This document shows positions 1 through 9,613 of a stretch of 64,000 bases of DNA, in pieces. This DNA is from Megamerina dolium (taxonomy: Eukaryota > Arthropoda > Insecta > Diptera > Megamerinidae). The notes below the pieces were generated by a model. The model saw nothing but the letters and a program-made list of their open reading frames with translations. It made no database searches and was not told the DNA's origin. The stretch lies in contig OY978525.1 of NCBI GenBank assembly GCA_963854835.1, positions 68,128,907 through 68,192,906 on the forward strand. The letters are read 5' to 3'. Position 1 is the stretch's first letter, and every line of letters starts with the position of its first letter. The position numbers and the translations under genes are program-made.

Positions 1-578
1 GAGGCACACTACATTCATCGGCCTTCAGAATTGACGTCATATCAGACGTCGACACTCGTTTTACTTCACTATACCTATGTGCTCAGCGATGCGTTTGGCA
101 TCGTGTTCATTGTCGACCTCACGCATTAGCAAATCTTCAGAGTCTTCTGTTGAATCAGAGTCGTCTCCATCGGCGACAGAGTCGTCATCACCATCATCGT
201 CGAAAACTATCAACCATCGCAGCAGAATGCAGACCACCACTCAAGTTACACATAGATATTTTTTAATACCAATTTCACTTGAAGGATGATATATACATGC
301 ATAAATATTTGTTTCTTCATTCATTAATTTTTCCCTAAAATCTACATTGAATAAGAATATGATAACAAACATTTTTTTGGCATTCAACTAACTTTCTTTT
401 TACAGAATTTGGACAATTTTTTATATTATAAGCAATACATTCCGAGAATTATAAAATGTATACACATAATTTTATTCATACTATTAGCATAAGACGACAA
501 TTGTTAAGAATGGGCGTAAGGTCTGAACCTGGTGTGGATACTCGTCTCTTTTGCAATAATATTGCAAGGGCGGCGGGA
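1..578. other. AT-rich stretch, unassigned
   Basis: I recognise no gene here. On the minus strand an open frame of about 58 codons ends at 61 and has a strongly acidic, serine-rich middle and the ending HIGIVK. Acidic tails of this kind occur in transposase-like and nuclear proteins, but no domain can be named. The rest is AT-rich with nothing I can assign. Confidence 0.3.
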
Positions 579-830
579 TGTTTACACAAGCGTCAGGGTC
601 TTGTCGTCTAGAGCTGTCAATGCGTGCGACGCGACATTACGTTAATATTATATTAATCATTATATTGCATTATTTTAAAGTTATTTTTTCGATAATCTGT
701 TTGAATTATGTTGGAAATTTCCCTCCCAATTATTATTATGACCTGGTCGTGCGGTGTGTTTTGCATATTAAGTGTTTTACTTCGATTGTAATTCTTCTAA
801 ATTATTTTTAACAGAAGCTAATTTATTTTA
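579..830 (+). repeat. Possible start of a BEL-like 3' LTR
   Basis: A purine/GC-rich tract (about 565-578) directly precedes TGTTTACAC. This copies the layout of the polypurine tract and LTR start of the BEL element in this window, at 49635-49656. The resemblance is short and no partner LTR or coding region is visible. The call is a suggestion only. Confidence 0.25.
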
Positions 831-1242
831 GATTGAAGTAATTGTGTTTCATTATTTAAATCATCAAGTTTTCCAAGATATTTTTCACCTTTTAATTTTT
901 GATAACTATCAATTGATTTTATTGTATTACAGTACATAATTATTTGATGAAGGTAGTTATATTTAAATCTTCTATTTTAAACTATTTAATCCATCAGTGA
1001 TATAACTGCTATTAAAAACTGATTGATTTAATGGTTAAAAAATTCATTGAAGATCTTCATTAATTTTTTCTTGTTTTATTTAATTTATATTAGAGTTTAT
1101 ATTTTAATTCGTTCTCAGATTTAATATTTTATTTTAAAAATTTATCTGATACGATTGTTATTTATTTAAATAAATTTTTACATTGTATTTATTTAGTGAA
1201 TTTTTTCAAATGGAGGATACTGAAGGAAATACGTTCACAAAG
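831..1242. other. AT-rich stretch without recognisable features
   Basis: Very AT-rich sequence with no coding similarity, RNA gene or structured repeat that I can see. Confidence 0.6.
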
Positions 1243-1436
1243 TAAACCGCCTCCTTCGGAGATATAAAAAAAATGATAACAGAAAAAATGGGGACCAATT
1301 ACAAAGAAATTATAGCAAAAGAATTGCATAAACCAGTTAGAAAAAAATTTTAAAAGAGAAAAATAATTACTAAAGGAATAAATGAATTATGGGCAGCTGA
1401 TATATTAATTATGACAACAGGTAATGTACGAATTAA
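1243..1436 (+). pseudogene. Polinton/Maverick-type integrase relic, upstream part
   Basis: From the ATG at 1273 the frame reads through a segment with KELHKPVRK and KGINELWAADI, broken by one stop between them. This basic block followed by the first catalytic-aspartate region (W-x-A-D) is typical of the rve-type integrase of Polinton/Maverick elements. The reading stops at about 1430, where an RTE-like LINE fragment begins. A matching downstream part (TDAGKEF) lies at about 3231-3290, beyond the inserted elements, so the two pieces look like one gene opened by later insertions. Family assignment is by eye and moderate. Confidence 0.45.
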
Positions 1437-2108
1437 TACTTACTTACTTATGTGGCCATAACAACCGAGCATGCTTCGCCATCCATCTCTGTTCTTCGCT
1501 AGCCGGCACCAGTTAGAAATTCCAAGCGCCGTCAGGTTCTCCAGTACTTGGTCTTTCCACCGGAGGTTAGGTCTTCCTCTTCTGCGTCGTCCTCCAGCGG
1601 GTTCCGAATATAACACCTTCTTAGCTGGAGCGTGTTCTTCTTGTTCTTGTCCAGACTTCAGAGCCATATGTTAGGACAGGCATGATGAGAGACTTGTAGA
1701 GTGTAATTTTCGTTCCTCGAGAGAGGGCTCGACTTCTCAATTGCTTACTCAGCCCAAACTAACACCTGTTAGCAAGAGTTATCCTACGAAATATCTCCAA
1801 GCTGACGTCAATACTGCTGTTAATGCTGGTTCCAAGATAGACAAAGTCCCTTACTACTTCAAAAGCGTAGTTGTCAACAGTGACGTGCTGTCCAAGACGC
1901 CGGGACTCTTTGTTTGTTGACACTAGATACTTCGTCTTGCCCTCGTTCACCGTAAGACCCATCCGACGCGAATCTCTTTCCAACTCTGAGAATGCTGCAC
2001 TGACTGCTCGCGTGTTCATGCCGATTATGTCAACATCGGAGACAAATATTGGGTGATCCAAGTAGACATACTTTTTTCGATAGCCTTTTTTTGACAGATC
2101 ACGTGTGA
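1437..2108 (-). mobile_element. RTE-like non-LTR retrotransposon, 3' end fragment
   Basis: The minus strand encodes the C-terminal part of a reverse transcriptase-endonuclease protein of the kind often annotated as craniofacial development protein 2-like in insects. Visible pieces are GLTVNEGKTKY, VYLGTSI, EIFRRITLANRC and a C-terminal GRPNLRWKDQ motif (about 1440-1667). The catalytic Y-A-D-D position reads VSDVD, and a stop plus an internal deletion follow, so the copy is dead. The 3' end at 1437-1450 is a short TAAG-type simple repeat. The same 3' end recurs at 14937-14978, 16615-16656 and about 55695-55960. Clade assignment to RTE is tentative. Confidence 0.7.
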
Positions 2109-3115
2109 GTCGTGCCATGCTGTCATGTTATGAAAACACATTTCTCACGTTCTGTGAGAAATGTGTTCCGTGCACTTCGCTCAACTTATGGTCAATATAA
2201 TCGGCCTACTGAGCGTACTATTCGCAACACCATCACCCATCTTGAGACCCAGCATTCATTATTGGATAATATTCGACCGAATAGACCACGTCCGCCGCCC
2301 GACCTTCCCAAGCGACATCGCTTCGCTCTATGGGCTCTTGAAAAGTTCCAAGAAGATCCAACGTTTTCGAGCCAAATTTTGTTCAGCGATGAGGCCCATT
2401 TCTGGCTCAATGGGTATGTAAACAAGCAAAATTGCCGCATTTGGGACGAAGAGCAACCTGAAGAGATTCAACAGCTGCCACTTCATCCAGAAAAAACAAA
2501 GGTTTGGTGTGGTTTGGGGGCCGTTGGAATCATCGGTCCATATTTCTTAAAAAATGATGCCGGTGAGAACGTAACCGTCAATGGTGACCGTTATCGTGCC
2601 ATGACTATTTGATGCCTGAAATTGAAGCTCGTGATCTCGGCGACATTTGGTTTCAACAAGACGGCGCCACTTCCCACACATCGCATCAATCAATGGATTT
2701 ATTGAGAGAACACTTCGGTGAGCAGCTAATTTCACGTTTTGGGCCGGTCGATTGGCCACCAAGATCGTGTGATATCACACCGTTATACTTTTTCCTGTGA
2801 GGATATGTAAAGTCTAAAGTTTATGCGGACAAACCCGTTTCGATTCAGTCCTTGGAGCAAAACATCTCGCGTGTCATTCGCCAGTTACCAGTCGAAATGC
2901 TCGAACGAGTCATCGAAAATTGGACTCAACGGATGGACCATCTGATACGTAGCCGCGGCCAACATTTGAAAGACATAATCTTCAAAAAATAAATGCCAAA
3001 GAATGTTCTTTCGAATGATAATAAACATTCCCCATTCAATTTGAATTTTCTGTGTTTTTTTCTTTAAAAAAGTAGGGAACCTCGAAATGGATCACGCTTT
3101 ATATGCTTTATACGC
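2109..3115 (+). mobile_element. Rosa-like DD41D Tc1/mariner transposon, inactive
   Basis: The frame from 2112 gives a helix-turn-helix N-terminus (YGQYNRPTERTIR) and then DEAHFWLNGYVNKQNCR with the first catalytic aspartate. After a frameshift near 2600 the frame from 2609 gives WFQQDGATSHT with the second. The third catalytic position is 41 residues further on, the DD41D spacing I recall for rosa elements of Ceratitis, but it reads Y (TPLYFFL) instead of D. A stop follows at 2798-2800, where relatives have W. The protein tail resumes and ends at 2991. Part of the second DNA-binding helix is deleted near 2295. A terminal-repeat-like stretch (AGTAGGGAACC) lies near 3071. The element cannot encode a working transposase. 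Confidence 0.75.
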
Positions 3116-3119
3116 TTTA

Positions 3120-3292
3120 TGTAATTGATACAATTTCGAAATTTGCTATAAAAAAGAAATTTGGGTGAAGTACTATTGAAGTGTTTTAAAAATTATTAAA
3201 ATAGCTGGTTGTGCACAAAAATTACTTCACACAGATGCTGGTAAAGAATTTTTAAATAAACATTTTCAGGAAGTTTTAGAAGTTTTGTGTGC
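3120..3292 (+). pseudogene. Polinton-type integrase relic, downstream part
   Basis: One frame near 3220-3290 reads LLHTDAGKEFLNKHFQEVL. This matches the second catalytic-aspartate motif (TDxGKEF) of Polinton-like integrases. It continues the fragment at 1243-1436 after the LINE and DD41D insertions. Frameshifts and stops precede it. Without an alignment I cannot say how much integrase was lost at the insertion site. Confidence 0.45.
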
Positions 3293-3308
3293 GTTGCGAT
3301 TTTTAGTA

Positions 3309-3600
3309 TGGATAAAAATATCGAACAAAGAGTTTGTGTGAAATTTTGTGTTTCAAACGAAATTTCTTGTGCCAATTCTTGTTGGAAATGTTGAAAAAAA
3401 CATTTGGTGATTCAACCATGTCGAAAACTCAAGTTTACGATTGGTATAAATCGTTCAAAGAGGGGCGAGAAGAAATCGCAACGCACACAAAAGGTTTACT
3501 TGTTCCTAATGACGCCGTAACCAAACTAAATGACACACAGCAATAAAAATTCACAGAATAGTGGCTGACAGTTGTGCCAATCTGGGAAAAAAATATGGCT
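3309..3600 (+). pseudogene. Mariner-type transposase N-terminal fragment
   Basis: The ATG at 3309 starts MDKNIEQRVCVKFCV. After one frameshift it continues as KTFGDSTMSKTQVYDWYKSFKEGRE. This is the N-terminal helix-turn-helix (HTH_48-like) of mariner transposases that contain the words TQVxxWxxxFKxGRE. The match fades after about 3510 and a stop follows at 3544. No catalytic domain or terminal repeat is visible. It is distinct from the DD41D element just upstream. Confidence 0.6.
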
Positions 3601-3823
3601 GAAATATTCTCAGAGGGAAAATTAAAAATGAGAATTTCCGGGTACTTATTTGACAGAATGTATATATGTTATTTATCAACGTACTATCGTAAATGAGCAA
3701 AAACCATCAAATCCAATAACAGGAATAAGGGCAACCCAGAGAAAACTTAGCATACGGACACGCTACATATATACACACTTATACATATACATACTTGTCA
3801 TTAGTGACCGCTAGCGCCAACAG

Positions 3824-3827
<4 letters not shown>
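3601..3827. other. Unassigned spacer before the (TA)n tract
   Basis: AT-rich sequence with no coding similarity that I recognise. Its last bases (GCGCCAACAGTCA, 3814-3826) match GCTCCAACAGTTA at 4241-4253, with two mismatches, and read as the left target-site duplication of SINE copy 1. Confidence 0.5.

Positions 3828-3888
<61 letters not shown>
3828..3888. repeat. (TA)n microsatellite
   Basis: About 60 bp of pure TA dinucleotides. It lies inside the target-site duplications of SINE copy 1, so it is best read as the expanded 3' tail of that SINE. Confidence 0.9.
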
Positions 3889-3889
<1 letters not shown>

Positions 3890-4240
3890 GTGGCACTTAC
3901 TTAAAGCCCCAAAGGGCTCATTGGCCGAGCTTCTCTTCCATTACTGTTGTGCGTGTTAAATTTTGGACAGTATTAGAAGGGCCTACTTATTTTAGCAGGT
4001 TCCGAACGGCAGAACCCTTGTGCATCACTTTTTCTGAGGTTTGTCACAGAATTCTTTTAGAAGCTTTTTCATTGCAAACTGTTACTGTCGGAAGAATTGC
4101 CAATTGCTTGCCCACAGGTGGGTACCGTTCGAAAGAAAAATATTTTCGATATTAAATTTGTTATGCATCAGCCGGGGATTGAACCACGGTCTGCAGATCA
4201 GTAGGCCAACACACTAACCACTGAGCTACGGCACCCACCA
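3889..4240 (-). mobile_element. tRNA-derived SINE, copy 1
   Basis: Read on the minus strand, the element starts GGTGGGTGCCGTAGCTCAG and carries a polymerase III A box (TAGCTCAGTGGTTAG) and B box (GGTTCAATCCCCGG). These are the split promoter of a tRNA-like head of about 75 nt. A non-tRNA body of about 240 nt follows, ending in a conserved segment with AGCCCTTTGGGGCTTTAAG and GTGCCACG. The tail continues into the (TA)n tract. Target-site duplications of about 13 bp (two mismatches) sit at 3814-3826 and 4241-4253. Further copies lie near 6281, 12210, 28599 and 57815. Confidence 0.85.
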
Positions 4241-4254
4241 GCTCCAACAGTTAC

Positions 4255-5400
4255 CTTTCCAAAGAAAACTTGGAAGTGTTTTCTACCATTTAACTAGCAA
4301 CTTAACTGAGTTTCGTAGAGCAACATCTACGGATTGAGTGGGAAAGAGGAAGAAATATTACCAATCTGTTGGGTTGCATTTCTGAATTTAAATTGAAATT
4401 ATGAGAAGGAGTATTTGCATTTAACCCAGTACAAGTGTCAGGTCTGCATTAACCACCCACTTCATGATTCTCGTTATTGCTTCATTGCACAACTCTTGTG
4501 ATTTTTGCTACTGCTACTAGGGCAATGTAGTCCACGTATCCCACCAACGTGGTAGCTGGATGAAGGCTAATCCCCATTCCATAGAGTGAGTCACAGAAAA
4601 TATCCTAGTGGCACGCCTCGCAAAACTTTATGTCGAATGATGCGGTTAATCCGAGTCGAACAACAGCACTCTTTCTTGAAAGTAATTTTCCTCTACACGT
4701 TGCTGTGTTGAAAGCATTCTTGGCGTCTTAAGTTACCACAACGCAGTACTTCTTATCGTCCCACCTCCATTTCGTTTGATCGATTGATTTTATTGATGCC
4801 CTAATCGTTTTTATGGCATCAATAGTAGATTTTCCTCGCCGAAATCTAAATTGAGCATCAGATAACCCGTCGAGACTTTCAAACGTGTCCTGTAGGTTGA
4901 CGATTATCCTCTCCAATACTTCGCCTATTGAATCGAGCATACACAGTGGCACATATACAGATGGTTGATTCGGTTTCTTGCCTGATTTGAGTAGAAGGAC
5001 TAATCTTTGAAGCTTCCAGAAAGCAGGAAAGACACCTTCTTTAAGACAAAAAGTAAACACCTCTGCGAAGATAATGGGGTTCGCTCGGATGGCTGATTTT
5101 ACCGCTACGTTGGGGATGCCATCCAATCGAGGTGCTTTGTTGTGTCCTATTTTCTTTAGGGTATCTAGAACTTCTTCCGTGGTTACAGCTAGTTCTTCAT
5201 TTTCTTCCATAGGTAGATAACAGTAACTTATCTCTTGCCCATTTGAGGGAAATAAAGCAGTGACAACAGTTTCCAAAAGTGCAGGATGCGAGAATTATGG
5301 TGCTCTAGGACCTGTGACTTTACTCATGAAAACTTTGCACGCTTCGCCTCAAGGGTCTCTGTCAGCGTCGTACCTCAGTTCTTAAAGCAAGAATTCTGAC
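4255..5400 (-). pseudogene. R1-like LINE reverse transcriptase fragment
   Basis: The longest frame (4728-5276) reads HNKAPRLDGIPNVAVK, FWKLQRLVLLLKSGKKP, SIGEVLERII and FRRGKSTIDAI. These are the N-terminal reverse-transcriptase blocks of R1-clade non-LTR retrotransposons. Below 4728 the frame breaks, but recognisable RT words continue to about 4260. No intact catalytic Y-x-D-D is visible. Further up this strand, at about 5806-6270, lies an R1-like ORF1 relic, so both probably belong to one old element into which an LTR fragment (5440-5800) was inserted. Confidence 0.7.
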
Positions 5401-5439
5401 TTCTTATTGCTGTTTTCAGCTGAATAGATAGTTTTTATG

Positions 5440-5800
5440 TGTATTATTTTTCCACAACACTTACTAAATACCTAACTGCTAGACTTAAGGATGTAATACA
5501 CAAGATTCACACCTAAACCCAACCTCCTAAGTGTTGCGTATCCTTTCGGACTATAACACTGGTTAGATAAATAAAACAGGTTTAATTATACTTGCGCTTT
5601 TATGTCTTCACTTTATTTCTAGTTCTTTTCACTTTAAATTACAATTACTTATTTAACTAATACTGGAGGGCCTCGTAAGGATCGCAGTACTTACACTTCT
5701 TCTGCCTTCAGTAAGCTGGCAACTTATACACCATTTTTCTATCCCCTTACCAACATATAACATACAATCTACAATCGATTCACATCATATGTATGTATGT
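5440..5800 (-). repeat. Gypsy-1 LTR fragment, inverted
   Basis: On the minus strand this matches the 3' half of the LTR at 35408-36079. Shared landmarks are the GCGATCCT..GAGGCCCTCCAGT segment, GAATAAAGTG-like polyadenylation sequence, and TATTTAGTAAGTGTTGTGGAAAA near the LTR end. The match has many substitutions, so the fragment is older than the complete LTR copy. No internal gypsy sequence accompanies it. Confidence 0.65.
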
Positions 5801-5805
5801 ATATT

Positions 5806-6270
5806 GTTGTGGCGCAGTGCAGTGGTTTAGTTTGAGTTAAACTATTTGTAGCGTCAAGCGCTGGTAGGCTGACATAAGCTATTTGTGGACATAGCTGTCC
5901 CTTTCGTATGCTACGGATCGCGCATATGTTCGGGCGCCGAATGTCGCATTGTTGTAATGCAACATACACTTCTTCTGGGGTCGTGATGTCATCTGATTGC
6001 GCCTCGCATCGGTAGATGACCTGAGCGTCTTTTGGCATCCTCCATCATGCCCACCAGGTTCCTAATCTGTTCCCCAAAATTAAGAAAAAGTCTTACCTTG
6101 CTGTACGTCTGTTTCGGATGCCTTCTCTCCGCAGTGGTGGCTTTCTGCCCTGTCACTCTGAGAAGTGTGTTTGAATTCATTATCGGTTGTTCTGTTTGGG
6201 GACCGAGGTGTTCTACCACTTTTTTCAAACGGATCCGCTGTTGCGTTATCTTCAAATGTTTTGCTTGTGT
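5806..6270 (-). pseudogene. R1-like LINE ORF1 (capsid-like) fragment
   Basis: Two overlapping minus-strand frames carry DDITTPEEVYVALQQCD, RSIRKGQLCPQIAYVSLP and an upstream basic stretch. The block D-x-T-T-x-E-x-V..ALQ..C followed by R-S-I-R-K-G is characteristic of the ORF1 protein of R1-clade LINEs, upstream of the zinc knuckles. A frameshift near 6000-6040 separates the two parts and no zinc knuckles remain. Position and strand agree with the RT fragment at 4255-5400. Confidence 0.55.
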
Positions 6271-6280
6271 GGGTGGGTGT

Positions 6281-6660
6281 GGGTGCCGTAGCTCAGTGGT
6301 TAGTTCGCCTTCTGATCTGTAGGTCGTGGTTCAATCCCCGGCTGATGCATAACAAATTTAATATCGATAAGATTTTTCTTTCGAATGGTACCCACCTGTC
6401 GGCAAGCAATTGGCAATTCTTCCGACAGTAACAACTTGCCATGAAAAAGCTTCTTAAAGAACTCTGTGACAAAGCTCAGAAAAAGTAATGACACAAGTGT
6501 TCTGCTGTTCGGAACCGGCTAACATAAGTAGGTCCCTTCTAATGCTATCCAAATTTAACACGCACAACAGTATTGGAAGAGAAGCTATGTGGTATCACAA
6601 TGGGCCTTTCTGGCCTAAGTGTGTCCTCTCAGAGAGAGGGCAGCCACATAACCTAAACCT
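6281..6660 (+). mobile_element. tRNA-derived SINE, copy 2, with a different tail
   Basis: The head GGGTGCCGTAGCTCAGTGG and B box GGTTCAATCCCCGG are intact. The body runs in register with the other copies to about 6582 (GGAAGAGAAGCT). From there the tail differs: instead of the CTCGGCC..GTGCCAC ending it has TATCACAATGGGCC, a CTCTCAGAGAGAGGG stretch and CCTAAACCTAAAC. This looks like a subfamily with an exchanged 3' module. Target-site duplications are not clear. The copy abuts the R1 ORF1 relic. Confidence 0.8.
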
Positions 6661-7643
6661 AAACTTATTATGAATATGAAGCTGCATTTTTTATTGTTGA
6701 TGTTTAATGTTATATAAACAGTTTGTGTACTATATACAAATTTTATTAAACGTTTGCTCTACCTAGTTTGGCCTATTTCAAGAATTCTAAAATACAAAAC
6801 ATATATAATAAGTAGATAACTAGAACAAGCCAATAAGAAAGAAAGAGAAGAAACTCGATTACGATAAAAGGAAGATTTTTATGTGTTTTCATATATAGTC
6901 AAGATGCACTATTTCTTTCTCCTTACATTTGTAGATATTGTTCAATGTCAGCTATAATATGTATTAGTGAAAAGTTTTTCTTAGATACTGGTAGAGTGAA
7001 TTTTCCCAAATGATAAAATCCATTTTGCTTCATCTGGAAAGTTTATTTTAGTTGTGTTGACAAACCAATTTTCGTTATAGACAAATCCTAATTTTGTCCA
7101 CATTTACTGTTTCACTAAAACAGTTTAGATGATAGTGTTTATGTATTTGTACATATGTGATTGTTTTAAATTAAACGTTTTATATTCATTATCATTTAAT
7201 GTCGTTTTCATATTTAATTCAGTTTGAAAAATGTTCTTACCTACTTTACTTACTTTTTCAAACATATAAAATCAAGTATGTCCACGCCAGAACAGAAATG
7301 TCGCGCAATGTGCATTAATTATCTTCTTTTATTAATTTTAAATTATAATTTTTATTGGCTTTTTATTTCCATTATTATTCTCATTCTCGTTGTACCTCTT
7401 TTTAAAGACAATCCGCGGATTTTTCTATTTTTCAATTTTTCAGTATTTGATTTATTTTACCATTTTCTCGTATTATTATTAAAATCACGATATTTATATT
7501 TCTAGTGAGTTATTCTGAAAATAACAATAAATAAACTCTAATGTAAAAATTAAATTGCGTTTAAAGTGGACCCAGAAACAAAAGTGTGAATGACATCGTC
7601 GTCTACTGTCGGAACGTGACACAACATTAATTGTGTTTATGAA
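6661..7643. other. AT-rich spacer with a possible G-family LTR relic
   Basis: Mostly unrecognisable AT-rich sequence. At 6816-6883 the plus strand reads GAACAAGCCAATAAGAAAG, then GAAACTCGATTACG and GGAAGATTTTT. This follows the order of a segment of the G-family LTR read on its own coding strand (AACAAGCCAACGAGAAAGG, ATCTCGATAAAGGAAGATTC). It is probably a decayed LTR relic. Nothing else in the stretch is supportable. Confidence 0.35.
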
Positions 7644-8200
7644 GAGTATTTGAACTTTTACGTAAACATAACTTGAAGTTAAATACAGAAAAGTGCCAGT
7701 TTCTACCAAAAGAGATAATTTACCTAGGCCGTAAATGCACTGTGGAAAGAGCGATACTAGACCCTGGTAAAGTGGAATGTGTTAAAAATATTCCTGTGCC
7801 AAAAAATAAGAAAGATGTGCAGGGATTTTTAGGTTTAGTAATTTGTTACTGAAACTATGTTTAGAATATGGCTGGTATGGCACTGCTAATCAACAAACTA
7901 CTCAGAAAAGACGCGAAATTTGAATGGACAGAAAGATGTCTGAAAGCTTTTGAAGATCTGAAGCAAGCAATTTGCTCTCCGTCAATTTTAGCCTACCCAG
8001 TTTTTTCTGAACCTTTTGTGTTAACAACAAATGCCAACAATGGGGCTGTAGGTGCAATTCTATCACAAGGTTAAATTGGAAAAAATAGACCAATAGCCTT
8101 TGCGAGCAGGGCGCTTAGTGATACTGAGAAAAGGTATTCCACCATAAAGAAAGAATTCCTGACTATCGTGTAGGCTGTGCAGAATTATTGAGCATATCTC
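7644..8200 (+). pseudogene. Gypsy-1 copy 1: pol, end of RT and start of RNase H
   Basis: The frame reads KLNTEKCQFLPKEIIYLG (end of the RT domain), DVQGFLGLV, FEWTERCLKAFEDLKQAI and FVLTTNANNGAVGAILSQG, then RPIAFASRALSDTEKRYS. These are consecutive blocks of Ty3/gypsy RT and RNase H. TTNANNGAVG occupies the place of the usual T-D-A-S RNase H motif, so the first catalytic aspartate is lost. Several stops break the frame. The sequence continues at 8419 after an unrelated insertion. Confidence 0.75.
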
Positions 8201-8418
8201 CTCTGTTCAGGTGCAATGAACTATTGAAACCAACATAAGCAATCACTTGCAGTTTTTTATTTCTGTACATATTTATAATTGTGTGCAGGTCATTGCATTT
8301 ATATTTATTTGTCTATTCAGCATTTCTATATATTTCTATATATATAATAACGTTCACAATATTTATAATGTTTTTTAAGAAATTATTTTTTTATCAAACA
8401 TTTGTGAATAAACATACT
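8201..8418. other. Unidentified ~220-bp insertion in gypsy-1 RNase H
   Basis: The RNase H reading stops at about 8200 in AYL(L) and resumes at 8419 in LGRPFKIYTDHQPLRG, codons that are adjacent in gypsy relatives. The intervening AT-rich DNA has no coding content and I recognise no terminal repeats. A 5-bp CATA-type repeat at the edges is too short to be a convincing target-site duplication. Confidence 0.5.
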
Positions 8419-9613
8419 CGGTAGACCGTTCAAGATCTACACCGACCACCAGCCACTACGAGGAATTGCAAACCTAAAGGACCAGACATCACGTTTAGCA
8501 TGTTTCAGGCACAAATTATCCGAATTTGATTTTTAGATAATTTATAAACCAGGTAAAAGAAATTAAAACGTAGACGCTCTCAGTAGAGTACCACACCCAG
8601 AGCCTGAAGTAGCTATGGTTAAGACTCGTTCTATAGGAAGAAACAAGGCTGGTTAGGGAAGCGGAAAATACAGAAAACGAAGATGCGGAGCTCACCAATG
8701 AAAAGAACATAATGACGGTACTACGCAATTTCCACGATTCACCATTAGGAGAATATCAGGGTGCACTGAAAACTTATTTCAGAATTATAAGACTATAGAT
8801 GGAGGGGAATGCATAACCAAGTTAAAGGTTATGTAAAAAATTGTAAAAAATAAAAAATCAACAAATATTCAAGGTTTACCAAAATGCCAATGATATTGAC
8901 CGACACACCTTCAAGACCACTTGAAAAGGTTTATATAGACATGGTGGGAATTCTCCCAGAAACCACATCGGGAAATACTTTACTTTTCAAGATGATTTTT
9001 CAAAATTTTTCATTTGTGTACCTATTCCTACAGTACAAAAGCGTTTTACAATGAGGTTATTACACACTACAACATACCAAAAATTTTAGTCACAATTAAT
9101 GGTACAAATTTTACATCAAAATTATTCTCAGATACATATCACCCACAAGCAAACGGCTCTCTAGAAAGAAGTCATAGACCTTTAGCGGAATATCTTAGGA
9201 GTTTCGTTAAAGAAGATGGTTCAAATTGGGATCAGTGGTTGGTGTCAGCAATGCATGTTCACAACAATACAGTACATACTACCAACAAACGAACACCTTT
9301 CAGCATACTATACGGCTTTACCACCGACATCCTTACAAATCTAAAAACCAAAAAAACACCATTGTACAACGCAGAAAACCAAAATAAGTTATTAAAATAT
9401 CAAATACAGAGGTCCAACGAACTAATTAAGGAAAATCGGGAAAAATCAAAGGAAAACGCCAAGAGACAGTACAACAAGAACATATACCCGATAAGTTTTA
9501 GAGTAGAAGAAAAGGTTTTATTAAAAAATCAAACGAGGAAAAACAGAGTTAGTCCCATTTGGACTGTACCCTACGAAATAGTAAACGCAAACAGTCCAGT
9601 AACAACGACATAA
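8419..9613 (+). pseudogene. Gypsy-1 copy 1: RNase H end and integrase
   Basis: RNase H blocks KIYTDHQPLRGIANLKDQ and NVDALSRV are followed, after frameshifts, by integrase. An open frame at 9014-9613 (199 codons) holds TINGTNFTSKLF, where the second integrase aspartate has become N, then HPQANGSLERSHRPL with the catalytic glutamate and a basic C-terminus. The H2C2 finger and the first part of the catalytic core are badly damaged. Homologous integrase pieces occur at 14388-14586, 15048-15263 and 16066-16264, showing this was a multi-copy gypsy family. Confidence 0.75.

Noticed and set aside
61..236. Acidic minus-strand frame as a host gene exon
   Set aside because: Short, no start codon, splice signals or recognisable domain; kept only as part of an unassigned stretch.
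6281..6355. tRNA gene candidates at the five SINE heads
   Set aside because: A and B boxes are present, but the cloverleaf is imperfect and each head is followed by the same SINE body, with target duplications in several copies. They are SINE promoters, not tRNA genes.
6640..6655. CCTAAACCTAAAC as telomeric repeat
   Set aside because: Only two units, located in the tail of SINE 2; no array.
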